16,677 bases of DNA from Cellvibrionaceae bacterium (GCA_021151615.1 JAGKXA010000137.1:1-16677); one strand, 5' to 3'. Shown: positions 1 through 8,628, numbered from the stretch's first letter. Program-made: numbers and translations. Notes: a model not told the origin generated them from the sequence alone.

Positions 1-691
1 TACGATCATCATCAACCATGATCATTACGCCATCACGCTCTACCACCGGACGCTTGGCTGCAAAATACAAAGGAACAATAGGGATATTTTCCAGATGGAT
101 GTACTGCCAAATATCCAACTCAGTCCAGTTGGAAAGCGGGAATACACGAATGCTTTCACCCTTATCCACTTTGCCGTTATAGATATTCCACAATTCAGGA
201 CGCTGGTTTTTTGGATCCCAACGGTGGTTTTTATCGCGGAAAGAATAAACCCGCTCTTTCGCACGTGATTTTTCCTCGTCGCGACGAGCACCGCCAAAAG
301 CCGCATCAAAACCGTATTTGTTGAGCGCTTGCTTCAACGACTGGGTCTTCATGATATCAGTGTGTTTGGCGCTTCCATGGGTGAAAGGGCCAACCCCCAT
401 ATCAACACCCTCCTGATTGATATGCACAATCAAATCCCAACCGAGATCTTTCACACGCTGATCACGAAACTCGATCATTTCGCGAAACTTCCAGGTGGTA
501 TCCACGTGCATCAATGGAAACGGTGGCTTACCAGGGAAGAAAGCCTTCATGGTGAGGTGCATCATCACCGCTGAATCTTTACCAATCGAATAAAGCATTA
601 CCGGATTATCAAATTCAGCCGCAACTTCGCGGATGATATGAATACTTTCAGCTTCAAGTTGCTTGAGGTGAGTCAAGTTGTAGTTTGACAT
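1..691 (-). CDS. cysD: Sulfate adenylyltransferase subunit 2 (partial, 3' end outside window)
   Basis: CysD, with the GTPase CysN, makes adenosine 5'-phosphosulfate from ATP and sulfate, the first step of assimilatory sulfate reduction in the cytoplasm. The reading frame from the ATG at 689-691 starts MSNYNLTHLKQLEAESIHII and runs open for 230 codons to the window edge. It carries the PP-loop-type segment LYSIGKDSAVMMHL near residues 36-49, then FPLMHVDTTWKFREM, AAFGGARRDEEKSRAKERV and FPLSNWTELDIWQYI, all hallmarks of CysD rather than of CysH or other PAPS reductase-like proteins. Full-length CysD is about 300 residues, so roughly the last quarter is missing. cysN is expected just beyond the left edge. 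No strong Shine-Dalgarno precedes the start. The 146-bp gap to tyrA holds a good -10 element, so cysD probably has its own promoter, normally CysB-controlled in gammaproteobacteria (family knowledge; no CysB site was identified). Confidence 0.95.
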   Translation of the reverse strand, partial: MSNYNLTHLKQLEAESIHIIREVAAEFDNPVMLYSIGKDSAVMMHLTMKAFFPGKPPFPLMHVDTTWKFREMIEFRDQRVKDLGWDLIVHINQEGVDMGVGPFTHGSAKHTDIMKTQSLKQALNKYGFDAAFGGARRDEEKSRAKERVYSFRDKNHRWDPKNQRPELWNIYNGKVDKGESIRVFPLSNWTELDIWQYIHLENIPIVPLYFAAKRPVVERDGVMIMVDDDR

Positions 692-752
692 TCAATAGAT
701 ACCAATGTGGAAACAGCGTCGGACTTACAAAAGTGTTTAAAAATCAGCAGCG

Positions 753-758
753 ATTATA
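753..758 (-). promoter_or_regulatory. Candidate -10 box of the cysD promoter
   Basis: The minus strand reads a perfect TATAAT about 60 bases upstream of the cysD start. The hexamer 17 bases further upstream (TTAAAC) is a poor -35, which would suit a promoter that needs an activator such as CysB. The expected leader is about 55 nt. The assignment rests on a single hexamer in AT-rich DNA. Confidence 0.4.
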
Positions 759-837
759 TAGGTCTGCAACGCAAGGTTTAATGACTAAATCTTTCTAAGT
801 TTATTCCTAAAAGTTTGGATGTACCCAAAATGACAGG

Positions 838-1752
838 CTAATCCTCTTTGGGTGCCGCCTGGCGCCTGGCAAGCATCAAAGTGAATTCATCTCTAGCCTC
901 TTTTGCCCGACTGAAGACATCCAGCAAATAATCACTGTCGCCCTGTTCAATCCCTCTGCGCAACCGCGACAAGTTGTCGATAAACAAATCCATGGATTTC
1001 AGAATGGCCAATTTATTGGCTTTCATAATGTCGTGCCACATGACCGGGTCACTGGAAGCTATACGGGTAAAATCGCGAAACCCGCCAGCGGCATAACGAA
1101 AAATATTGGGATTATTAATATCCTGCGCGAGGGTATCCACCAGCGAATAAGCAATGACATGCGGTAGATGACTGGTCGCACCTAGTACCTCATCATGCTC
1201 TTCCACCGACATCGACAGAACTTCGGCACCCACCGCTTGCCACATAAGGGTAACCAACTCCAAATGTGCATTACTGGTTGTTTCCACCGGCGTCAGAATA
1301 ATACGGTGACGTTCGTACAGGTTTGGATTTGCAGCAGTGACACCACTCTTCTCTGAACCTGCAATAGGATGACCCAATACCAGTTGGGATGGCACCAAAC
1401 CAAATACAGCCTCAGCGGCACTTTGAACGCTGCCCTTAACGCTGGCACCATCAGTAATCGTTACATCAGATGAAATACATTGTTTAATTTCTTCAAAAAC
1501 CGAGTTCACCGCAAGCGTAGGAACAGCAATGAAAATGACATCACCTGCAGTTAACTCATGCGCGATTTCTCGCAATGATGTATAAGCACGATCAACAACA
1601 CCAAAATTCACGGCTTCAGCACAGGTTTCCAATTTTCGCGCAATACCAATGACTTCGGCACAAGCACCGCGCTGCTTCAAACCGGTTGCAAGGCTGCCGC
1701 CTATCAAGCCAATCCCGACAACAACGAATTTATTGATTAATGGTGGTGTCAT
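838..1752 (-). CDS. tyrA: Prephenate dehydrogenase (TyrA, stand-alone)
   Basis: Oxidatively decarboxylates prephenate (or arogenate) in tyrosine synthesis. The 304-residue protein has an N-terminal Rossmann motif, VGIGLIGGS, at residues 12-20, the catalytic-region motif GHPIAGSEKSG (His128), SHLPH (His195) and the helical-domain motif AAGGFRDFTRIASSDPVMW. It ends at ARRQAAPKED with no ACT domain and no AroA fusion. In Pseudomonas the homologous gene is fused to aroA (3-phosphoshikimate 1-carboxyvinyltransferase), so this is the unfused form. The segment after the second strand, IGIARK, lacks the acidic residue usual in NAD-specific enzymes, so NADP use is possible (inference). The start is 5 bases after the pheA stop, so the two are translationally close and surely co-transcribed. 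The Shine-Dalgarno is weak (GCGGTG within the end of pheA). I cannot tell from sequence alone whether it prefers prephenate or arogenate. Confidence 0.93.
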   Translation of the reverse strand: MTPPLINKFVVVGIGLIGGSLATGLKQRGACAEVIGIARKLETCAEAVNFGVVDRAYTSLREIAHELTAGDVIFIAVPTLAVNSVFEEIKQCISSDVTITDGASVKGSVQSAAEAVFGLVPSQLVLGHPIAGSEKSGVTAANPNLYERHRIILTPVETTSNAHLELVTLMWQAVGAEVLSMSVEEHDEVLGATSHLPHVIAYSLVDTLAQDINNPNIFRYAAGGFRDFTRIASSDPVMWHDIMKANKLAILKSMDLFIDNLSRLRRGIEQGDSDYLLDVFSRAKEARDEFTLMLARRQAAPKED

Positions 1753-1757
1753 AAAAG

Positions 1758-2867
1758 TTATAACACCGCTTTGGGATAAGAACCAAGCAGCTTCAAATCT
1801 GCACAGCGCGATGCAACTTCTTTCATCACATCGCTAATCAATGGGTCATCTACATGCCCCACAAAATCGATAAAGAAAACATAAGTCCAAACACCTGTGC
1901 GGGATGGACGTGTTTCCACGCGGGTAAGATCAATATTGTGACGATGAAATGGCTCAAGCAAATTATGCAGCGCTCCAGGTTCATTGCGCATGGCGACAAC
2001 GATGGATGTTTTATCAACACCACTTTGCGGAACTGCTTGCTGGCCGATAATTAAAAAACGCGTGGAATTGTCCGGCTGGTCTTCAATCTTTTCGGCAATC
2101 ACCTTCAGGCCATACAACTCAGCAGCCATAGAGCCCGCAATCGCCGCCGCATTCCACTCACCCTTTAGACGTTTTGCAGCTTCAGCATTACTGCTCACCG
2201 CAACTCGTTCAGCTTTTGGATAATGAGCATCCAACCACTTGCGGCACTGAGCCAATGACTGGGAGTGGGAATAAATTCGACTAATGCTATTTATATTAGT
2301 GACATCGGACACCATCAGGTTGTGGTGAATACGCAACTCCACTTCACCGCAAATACTCAGGTTTGACCCCATAAAGTTATCGAGAGTGTGATTAACAACA
2401 CCCTCGGTAGAATTTTCGACTGGCACAACACCATAATTCACACTGCCAGCTTCGACTTCTCGAAAAACTTCGTCGATAGCGGCTAACGGAGTAACCACGG
2501 CTGAATGACCGAAATGTTTCAGGGCCGCCTGCTGAGTAAAAGTGCCCTCTGGGCCGAGGTACGCAACCTTAATTGGATTTTCCAAAGCCAGGCACGCGGA
2601 CATAATTTCACGAAACAGACGCGCCATTTCTTCATTACTTAAAGGCCCATTGTTACGCTCCATCGCCTTGCGTAACACCTGAGCTTCACGTTCTGGACGA
2701 TAAAACAGAATGCTTGCATCTTCTGGCAAATTCGCTTTTTTAACTTCTGCCACTTCTTGTGCGCAGGATGCACGCGCAGAAATCAAACGACCAATCTCCT
2801 CATCAATCGCATCAATTTTGTTGCGTAGCTCCTGCAATTTTTCCGCTTCAGTTTGTTCGGATGACAT
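1758..2867 (-). CDS. pheA: Bifunctional chorismate mutase/prephenate dehydratase
   Basis: Converts chorismate to prephenate and then to phenylpyruvate, the committed route to phenylalanine. Domains of the 369-residue protein are: an AroQ-type chorismate mutase at about 1-95 (ELRNKIDAIDEEIGRLISAR), a prephenate dehydratase at about 100-275 (LGPEGTFTQQAAL, VPVENSTEGVVNHTLD and the catalytic-region TRF), and a C-terminal ACT domain with NEPGALHNLL and RVETRPSRTG, the site of phenylalanine feedback inhibition. E. coli has ESRP where this protein has ETRP. I chose the ATG at 2865-2867 because MSSEQTEAEK matches the family N-terminus and a GCGAGGCG Shine-Dalgarno lies 9 bases upstream. An in-frame start 13 codons earlier would overlap gyrA and has no such support. 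The gap to the gyrA stop is 19 bases, and tyrA follows after 5. Confidence 0.96.
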   Translation of the reverse strand: MSSEQTEAEKLQELRNKIDAIDEEIGRLISARASCAQEVAEVKKANLPEDASILFYRPEREAQVLRKAMERNNGPLSNEEMARLFREIMSACLALENPIKVAYLGPEGTFTQQAALKHFGHSAVVTPLAAIDEVFREVEAGSVNYGVVPVENSTEGVVNHTLDNFMGSNLSICGEVELRIHHNLMVSDVTNINSISRIYSHSQSLAQCRKWLDAHYPKAERVAVSSNAEAAKRLKGEWNAAAIAGSMAAELYGLKVIAEKIEDQPDNSTRFLIIGQQAVPQSGVDKTSIVVAMRNEPGALHNLLEPFHRHNIDLTRVETRPSRTGVWTYVFFIDFVGHVDDPLISDVMKEVASRCADLKLLGSYPKAVL

Positions 2868-2886
2868 GAACGATCGCCTCGCCTGA

Positions 2887-5526
2887 TTACTCGTCAACAG
2901 AATCATCGCCAGCAGAATCTTCTGCGGCTATATCATCTGGCAATTCTTCGATTTCACCAGCTTCAGCATTGGCCAATTCACGCTTGGCATTTTCGTCCGC
3001 GCTTTCTTCAATGCGCTCCAAGCCTTGCATGCGCTCGCCGTCTTTCAGCTTAATCAAACGCACACCCTGGGTATTTCGACTTAACACAGAAACTTCATCA
3101 ACACGGGTGCGAACCATAGTGCCCTGATCAGAAATCAGCATGATTTCTTCACCATCAAACACTTGTACCGCACCAACCAATTGGCCGTTACGCTCGGTGG
3201 TTTGCATACCAATAACACCTTGTGAGCCACGACCTTTCGCCGGGAATTCACCCACTTCGGTGCGCTTGCCGTAACCATTTTCACTCACGGTCAAAACCTG
3301 GCCACCGGCCAGCGGAATCACCATACTCACGACCCGCTGACCTTCAGCCAAGCGAATACCACGCACACCGCGTGAGGTACGACCCATGGCGCGAACTTGT
3401 GCTTCGCGGAAACGCGCTGCCTTACCTGAGCTGGAGAACAGAATTACATCAGATGCTCCGTTGGTAATTGCGGTGCCTACCAAGGTATCACCATCATCCA
3501 ATTCGATTGCACGCAAACCAACACTGCGCGGACGGGAGAACTGGGTCAATGCCGTTTTCTTCACTGTACCATTTGCAGTTGCCATAAAAATAAAATGATC
3601 ATCGTCATAGGACTTCACTGGCAGAATCGAGGTGATGTGCTCACCCTCTTCCAGCGGCAACAAATTCACCACAGGGCGACCACGCGCCTGTCGACCCGCA
3701 ACCGGAATCATATACACCTTCAACCAATAAACCTTACCGGCGTTGGTGAATAACAACACAGTATCGTGGGTACTGGCGATCAACAAATGTTGAACATAGT
3801 CTTCATCTTTCACTGCAGTTGCAGATTTACCCATGCCACCGCGACGCTGGGCTTGATAATCCGCCAACGGTTGGCTTTTCGCATAACCACCATGGGAAAT
3901 AGTTACAACGCGATCCTCTTCATTGATCAGATCTTCAGTGGTCAAATCCAATGTAGAAGCAATAATTTCTGTGCGACGCGCATCACCGTAATCGGCAATC
4001 ACTTGCGTTAACTCTTCACGGATAACTTCCATCAAGCGCACAGCATTACCAAGGATCTCCAGGAATTCAGCGATTTGCGCCAATTTCTCTTCATACTCGG
4101 CAAGAATTTTGTCGTGCTCCATACCGGTAAGGCGATGCAGACGCAAATCCAGAATGGCCTGAGCCTGTTCAGCAGACAAATAATATTTGCCCTCGCGAAT
4201 ACCAAACTCAGGGCCAAGATCTTCAGGGCGACATGCATCTTTACCCGCACGCTCCACAAATGGGGCCATGGCACTCGCATCCCAACCGCGCGAAATCAAA
4301 CCTTCTTTTGCTTCAGCGGGTGATGCTGAGCGTTTGATCAAATCGATCACTTCATCAATGCTGGAAATGGCAACCGCCCAACCTTCCAGGATGTGGCCGC
4401 GCTCGCGCGCCTTGCGCAGCAAATATACGGTACGACGAGTAACCACTTCGCGACGATGTTTGATAAAGGCTTCCAGCAATTCTTTCAAATTCAGAATTTT
4501 TGGCTGACCGTCATCCAACGCAACAATGTTTACACCGAATGTGGTTTGCAATTGTGTTTGAGCGAACAAATTGTTCAGCAGAACATCGCCAGATTCGGTT
4601 TTCTTAACTTCGATAACAATGCGCATACCGTCTTTATCAGACTCATCGCGCAACTCACTAATGCCTTCGATTTTTTTCTCTTTAACCAGCTCGGCAATGC
4701 GCTCAATTAATTTTGCTTTGTTAACCTGGTATGGAATCTCGGTAACGATAATGGTTTCGCGACCAGACTTGTCATCGCGCTCAATGTCGGCTTTTGCACG
4801 CATAACCACACGGCCACGCCCCGTGCGATAAGCTTCAACAATACCAGCACGGCCATTGATGATGGCGCCCGTTGGGAAATCCGGACCTGGAATAAACTCC
4901 ATTAATTCATCAACGGTGATTTCAGGATTATCAACAACCGCCAAACAGCCCTGCACCACTTCTTTCAGATTGTGCGGAGGAATGTTGGTTGCCATACCAA
5001 CGGCGATACCGGAGGAACCGTTAATTAACAGGTTGGGAATACGAGTAGGTAATACTGCCGGAATTTGCTCGGTGCCATCATAGTTGGGCACGAAGTCGAC
5101 CGTTTCTTTATCCAGGTCGGCCAACAAATCATGAGCGATTTTAGCCATACGGATTTCGGTATAACGCATGGCTGCCGCGTTATCGCCGTCAATCGAACCG
5201 AAGTTACCCTGACCATCCACCAACATGTAACGCAGTGAGAAAGGCTGGGCCATACGTACAATAGTGTCGTAAACCGCAGAGTCACCGTGAGGGTGGTATT
5301 TACCGATTACGTCACCGACCACACGGGCAGATTTCTTGTAAGGCTTATTCCAGTCATTGTTCAGTTCGCTCATCGCAAACAACACACGACGGTGCACCGG
5401 TTTTAAACCATCGCGCACATCGGGTAAGGCTCGACCAACAATAACGCTCATCGCGTAATCGAGGTAGGATTGCTTGAGTTCGTCTTCAATACTGACCGGT
5501 GATATTTCTTTGGCGAATTCGACCAT
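2887..5526 (-). CDS. gyrA: DNA gyrase subunit A
   Basis: Breakage-and-reunion subunit of the A2B2 type II topoisomerase that introduces negative supercoils. The 879-residue protein is full length (E. coli 875) and the start MVEFAKEISPVSIEDELK aligns with E. coli MSDLAREITPV. The winged-helix region holds Ser83 and Asp87, so the quinolone-determining positions are wild type, and the catalytic Tyr122 sits in AAAMRYTEIR. The coiled-coil gate follows, then the C-terminal beta-pinwheel and an acidic tail rich in Glu and Asp (about residues 840-879). One oddity is that the GyrA box, which wraps DNA and normally reads QRRGGKG, here reads QRRGGMG, with Met565 (codon ATG at 3832-3834) in place of lysine. 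gyrA is the first gene of the gyrA-pheA-tyrA run. Its upstream gene on the other strand is divergent, so the promoter must lie in 5527-5905. Confidence 0.99.
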   Translation of the reverse strand: MVEFAKEISPVSIEDELKQSYLDYAMSVIVGRALPDVRDGLKPVHRRVLFAMSELNNDWNKPYKKSARVVGDVIGKYHPHGDSAVYDTIVRMAQPFSLRYMLVDGQGNFGSIDGDNAAAMRYTEIRMAKIAHDLLADLDKETVDFVPNYDGTEQIPAVLPTRIPNLLINGSSGIAVGMATNIPPHNLKEVVQGCLAVVDNPEITVDELMEFIPGPDFPTGAIINGRAGIVEAYRTGRGRVVMRAKADIERDDKSGRETIIVTEIPYQVNKAKLIERIAELVKEKKIEGISELRDESDKDGMRIVIEVKKTESGDVLLNNLFAQTQLQTTFGVNIVALDDGQPKILNLKELLEAFIKHRREVVTRRTVYLLRKARERGHILEGWAVAISSIDEVIDLIKRSASPAEAKEGLISRGWDASAMAPFVERAGKDACRPEDLGPEFGIREGKYYLSAEQAQAILDLRLHRLTGMEHDKILAEYEEKLAQIAEFLEILGNAVRLMEVIREELTQVIADYGDARRTEIIASTLDLTTEDLINEEDRVVTISHGGYAKSQPLADYQAQRRGGMGKSATAVKDEDYVQHLLIASTHDTVLLFTNAGKVYWLKVYMIPVAGRQARGRPVVNLLPLEEGEHITSILPVKSYDDDHFIFMATANGTVKKTALTQFSRPRSVGLRAIELDDGDTLVGTAITNGASDVILFSSSGKAARFREAQVRAMGRTSRGVRGIRLAEGQRVVSMVIPLAGGQVLTVSENGYGKRTEVGEFPAKGRGSQGVIGMQTTERNGQLVGAVQVFDGEEIMLISDQGTMVRTRVDEVSVLSRNTQGVRLIKLKDGERMQGLERIEESADENAKRELANAEAGEIEELPDDIAAEDSAGDDSVDE

Positions 5527-5905
5527 GGGAATACAGCTTTCCTTTTTTATTAAGGCTTCGGCTAGTTTTAATTCGGTTAGTTAAATTGCGGTGCGACTTG
5601 CCATTGTTTCGCTAGGCGCTTTAACAGGGCTTTAATCGGTTTAGAGGCAAAAACGGCTACCCCGGTAGCGGGTTGGCTAAAAATGCATCTAAGGCACAAT
5701 TCAGGGGCGCGATGGTACCACAAAATCTATGGGTTATGCAGATAAGGAATCAATTCTCTCCCAACAATGCCAGGATCAGGAAATCCTGTAATTTGAAGAA
5801 CTTATATTTAAAAATCCCAGGTCACAGAATAGCGAAATCAGGCGTGGCCGAACCCGTCCATTCCAGTATACTGTCCAGCCCTGCTTTTCATGCTGACTGT
5901 TCACT
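5527..5905. other. Divergent intergenic region gyrA / MTA deaminase
   Basis: This 379-bp stretch has no credible gene and must hold the promoters of both flanking operons. Close to gyrA the minus strand has AAAAAGGAAAG, a purine-rich ribosome-binding stretch with a rather long spacer to the ATG. A small dyad, GCTACC-CC-GGTAGC, lies at 5656-5669 and could be an operator, though it is short. Near the other end is a candidate sigma-70 promoter for the plus-strand operon. In Pseudomonas aeruginosa the methylthioribose-1-phosphate isomerase gene mtnA occupies this position (from memory). Here it is absent, and I see no remnant. Confidence 0.6.
5845..5872 (+). promoter_or_regulatory. Candidate promoter of the MTA deaminase operon
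   Basis: TATACT at 5867-5872 is a near-consensus -10 hexamer, with TGGCCG 16 bases upstream as a poor -35 (three of six matches). Transcription would begin about 27 bases before the ATG at 5906, giving a short leader. No clear Shine-Dalgarno lies in that leader. Confidence is limited because the -35 is weak. Confidence 0.35.
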
Positions 5906-7234
5906 ATGTCTACTAGCCCGCTTAGCATCGACTTACTTATCAAAGCACGCTGGATAATCCCGGTAGTTCCCGAAAATCGCGTTCTGGAGAACTGCGCACT
6001 GGCAATTCACGAAGGAAAAATCCTGGCCATTATTCCTTCCGATGGCGCAGATCAGCGTTACAGCGCGCGTGAAGTTATCAACCTTGGCAGCCACGCGATT
6101 CTCCCTGGCCTGGTCAATGCTCACGGCCACGCCGCCATGAGCTTACTGCGCGGTTATGCCGATGATCATCCGCTGCACACCTGGCTTAACGACCACATCT
6201 GGCCCGCTGAAGGCCGCTGGGTGAGCGAGGAGTTTGTGCACGATGGGACCGAGTTGGCCATCGCCGAGATGATCAAAACCGGCACCACCTGTTTTGCCGA
6301 TATGTATTTTTACCCCGAACAGGCTGCACAGGCCTGCCTGGATGCACGCATCCGTTGCCAACTGGCCTTCCCCATACTGGATTTTCCGACCGCCTGGGGC
6401 TTGGGGCCAGACGAATATTTAAGCAAAGGCCTGAACTTGCACGATACCTTTCGCAGCAATCACCTGATTAATGTTGCCTTCGGCCCCCACGCACCTTACA
6501 CGGTCTCCAATGCGCCATTGCAAAAAATCGCGATGCTAGCCCACGAAATGGATATGCCGATTCATATTCACTTGCATGAAACTGCACAGGAGGTGAGCGA
6601 CTCCATCAAACAATATGGCTGTAGACCGATTCAGCGCCTAATGGATTTGGGCTTGCTTTCACCGCTGACGCAAACCGTGCATATGACCCAAATCGACGAG
6701 ACTGACGTAAACTTATTGCGCATCAGCGGCGCGCACGTGATTCACTGTCCCGAGTCAAATTTAAAACTGGCCAGCGGTTTCTGCCCGGTTGACCGATTGT
6801 TGAAAGCAGGGGTTAATGTCGCCATAGGTACTGATGGTGCCGCCAGCAATAATGATTTGGATTTATTTAGCGAAGTAAAAACTGCAGCCCTACTCGCCAA
6901 AGCCGTCGCTGGCGATGCCACCGCCCTGAGCGCCCATGCGGCGTTGCGCATGGCAACGTTGAACGGTGCAAAAGCACTCGGACTGGATGAACAGATTGGC
7001 AGTCTGGAAATTGGCAAATCCGCCGATATCACTGCGATCGATCTGGGCGAGCTCGCCATGCAGCCGGTGTACAACCCAGCTTCGCAACTTGTTTACACCC
7101 ATTCGGGGCAAGCCGTTACCCACGTGTGGGTTGAAGGAAAATGCCTGCTCAAAAATCGCGAATTACAAACACTCAACGAGCGTGAAATTTTAGGCAAAGC
7201 CAACTGGTGGCGAAAACAAATCGCCACTCACTAA
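5906..7234 (+). CDS. 5-methylthioadenosine/S-adenosylhomocysteine deaminase (TRZ/ATZ amidohydrolase)
   Basis: Metal-dependent deaminase of the amidohydrolase superfamily, expected to convert methylthioadenosine, adenosine or S-adenosylhomocysteine to the inosine analogue plus ammonia in the cytoplasm. The 442-residue protein shows the zinc ligands in NAHGH (His73, His75), His195 in FGPHAPY, His222 with the catalytic Glu225 in HIHLHETAQE, and Asp310 in IGTDGAASNNDLDLF. HCPESNLKLASG is also typical of this family. The Pseudomonas aeruginosa gene in the same position (PA3170) was shown to be a methylthioadenosine deaminase, which supports the substrate (known, recalled). The start MSTSPLSIDLLIKARW fits the family although no Shine-Dalgarno is visible. 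ubiG follows after 21 bases, so they form one operon. A dedicated phosphorylase for methylthioinosine is expected elsewhere. The alternative calls, chlorohydrolase or guanine deaminase, fit the motifs less well. Confidence 0.9.
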   Translation: MSTSPLSIDLLIKARWIIPVVPENRVLENCALAIHEGKILAIIPSDGADQRYSAREVINLGSHAILPGLVNAHGHAAMSLLRGYADDHPLHTWLNDHIWPAEGRWVSEEFVHDGTELAIAEMIKTGTTCFADMYFYPEQAAQACLDARIRCQLAFPILDFPTAWGLGPDEYLSKGLNLHDTFRSNHLINVAFGPHAPYTVSNAPLQKIAMLAHEMDMPIHIHLHETAQEVSDSIKQYGCRPIQRLMDLGLLSPLTQTVHMTQIDETDVNLLRISGAHVIHCPESNLKLASGFCPVDRLLKAGVNVAIGTDGAASNNDLDLFSEVKTAALLAKAVAGDATALSAHAALRMATLNGAKALGLDEQIGSLEIGKSADITAIDLGELAMQPVYNPASQLVYTHSGQAVTHVWVEGKCLLKNRELQTLNEREILGKANWWRKQIATH

Positions 7235-7255
7235 ATTTAAAAAGAGATAATTATC

Positions 7256-7960
7256 ATGGCCAACGTCGATACTGCTGAAATCGCAAAATTTGAAGCGCTC
7301 GCCAGCCGCTGGTGGGATAAAAACAGTGAATTCAAACCACTGCACGATATTAATCCGCTGCGTGCCAACTTTATTGACCAGCGCTCACCGGTTGCGCAAA
7401 AAAAATTAATCGATGTGGGTTGCGGTGGCGGCATTCTTGCCGAGTCACTTGCATTACGTGGTGCCGAGGTCACGGGCATCGATATGGGCGAAGCACCTTT
7501 GTCCGTTGCGCGCTTGCATGCCTTGGAAACCGGCGTTAGCCTGAACTACGAACAAATCACCGCCGAAGATAAAGCAGCGCAAATGCCCGGCGAATTTGAT
7601 GTGGTTACCTGCATGGAAATGCTGGAACATGTTCCTGATCCATCATCCGTGGTAAACGCCTGTGCACAATTAGTGAAACATGGTGGCGACGTGTATTTTT
7701 CTACCATCAATCGCAACCCCAAAGCCTATGCATTTGCCATTCTCGGTGCCGAATATATTTTGAAGCTTTTACCCAAAGGCACGCACGAATACAGCAAATT
7801 TATTCGCCCTTCGGAATTGGCCCAATGGTTGCGCGTTGCTGGATTGGAACTGCAAGAAATCACCGGCATGACCTACAACCCGCTTACCAAACACTACAAA
7901 CTCAATGCCAGTGACGTTAGTGTTAATTATCTGATTCACGCAAAAAAGGTTGCTCAATAA
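7256..7960 (+). CDS. ubiG: Ubiquinone biosynthesis O-methyltransferase UbiG
   Basis: SAM-dependent methyltransferase that carries out both O-methylations of the ubiquinone ring (2-polyprenyl-6-hydroxyphenol and 3-demethylubiquinol). The 234-residue length is usual. The N-terminal signature FEALASRWWDKNSEFKPLHD followed by INPLR is specific to UbiG, motif I is LIDVGCGGGILAESLA at residues 51-66, and the post-motif segment CMEMLEHVPDPSSVV is clear. The C-terminal part, GTHEYSKFIRPSELAQWL, also matches. Translation is likely guided by AAAGAGA upstream of the ATG. The stop TAA shares its last base with the mupP ATG (TAATG), which indicates translational coupling. Confidence 0.97.
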   Translation: MANVDTAEIAKFEALASRWWDKNSEFKPLHDINPLRANFIDQRSPVAQKKLIDVGCGGGILAESLALRGAEVTGIDMGEAPLSVARLHALETGVSLNYEQITAEDKAAQMPGEFDVVTCMEMLEHVPDPSSVVNACAQLVKHGGDVYFSTINRNPKAYAFAILGAEYILKLLPKGTHEYSKFIRPSELAQWLRVAGLELQEITGMTYNPLTKHYKLNASDVSVNYLIHAKKVAQ

Positions 7961-8628
7961 TGGCAAAACCGATACGCGCCGTGATGTTTGACCTGGATGG
8001 CACCCTGCTGGATACAGCACCGGATTTTGTTGTTGTCGTCAATCAGTTACTGGCCGAAAAAAACAAACCTGTAATGGCTGCAGAAACAATTCGCGCCGGT
8101 GTTTCCAACGGCTCCAAAGCACTGATTAAACTGGCTTTTGATATTGAAGAAACCAACGAACAATTTGAACCCTTGCGTCAGCGTTTACTGGAATTATATT
8201 TGGCACATATCGCGGTATACACCAAACCGTTTCCAGGTATATCTGCACTGCTGGATAAATTGGCAGACAACAATATTGCCTGGGGCATTGCAACCAATAA
8301 ACCTGCAACTTACACCTTGCCGTTAATGGCAGCACTCAATATCCAACCAGCGCCCGTCAGTGTAATTTGCCCTGACCATGTTTCGCGCAGTAAGCCAGAC
8401 CCCGAATCCTTATTTTTGGCCGGCAAACAGCTGAACTGTTTACCGGAAGAAATTATTTATATCGGCGATCACAAGCGCGATATCGACTGTGGTAAGGGCG
8501 CAGGCAGCATCACTATCGCTGCGGCGTATGGCTATGTTGATGAAGGCGATGATCCCGCCAACTGGAATGCAGATTACTGTGTAAATCACGCCGATGAAAT
8601 TTGGCCTATTGTCGAAAAATATTTGTGA
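7960..8628 (+). CDS. mupP: N-acetylmuramic acid 6-phosphate phosphatase (HAD family)
   Basis: HAD-superfamily phosphatase. In Pseudomonas the gene between ubiG and yciK is mupP, whose product dephosphorylates MurNAc 6-phosphate in the anhydro-muropeptide recycling route that bypasses de novo UDP-MurNAc synthesis and underlies intrinsic fosfomycin tolerance. The 222-residue protein has motif I FDLDGTLLDTAPDF (nucleophile Asp11, acid/base Asp13), motif II Thr112 in IATNKP, motif III Lys145 in SKPDPE, and motif IV GDHKRDID (Asp170, Asp174), with a cap domain between motifs I and II. By fold alone it would be called phosphoglycolate phosphatase (Gph), so the MupP call depends on the conserved neighbours ubiG and yciK. 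It overlaps ubiG by one base and is followed by yciK with a 14-base gap. Confidence 0.85.
   Translation: MAKPIRAVMFDLDGTLLDTAPDFVVVVNQLLAEKNKPVMAAETIRAGVSNGSKALIKLAFDIEETNEQFEPLRQRLLELYLAHIAVYTKPFPGISALLDKLADNNIAWGIATNKPATYTLPLMAALNIQPAPVSVICPDHVSRSKPDPESLFLAGKQLNCLPEEIIYIGDHKRDIDCGKGAGSITIAAAYGYVDEGDDPANWNADYCVNHADEIWPIVEKYL

Noticed and set aside
329..574. 81-codon plus-strand frame
   Set aside because: It lies opposite cysD, whose conserved motifs are unmistakable on the minus strand.
2868..2906. Upstream start for pheA giving 13 more residues
   Set aside because: It would overlap gyrA, has no good ribosome-binding site, and the family N-terminus matches the start at 2867.
5656..5669. 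GCTACC-CC-GGTAGC dyad as a regulator site or terminator
   Set aside because: It has only 6-bp arms and a 2-base spacer, no second copy and no U-tract, so it is mentioned only in the intergenic entry.
5673..5957. 94-codon plus-strand frame across the gyrA-MTA deaminase intergenic region
   Set aside because: It overlaps the true deaminase start in another frame, has no Shine-Dalgarno and resembles no known protein.
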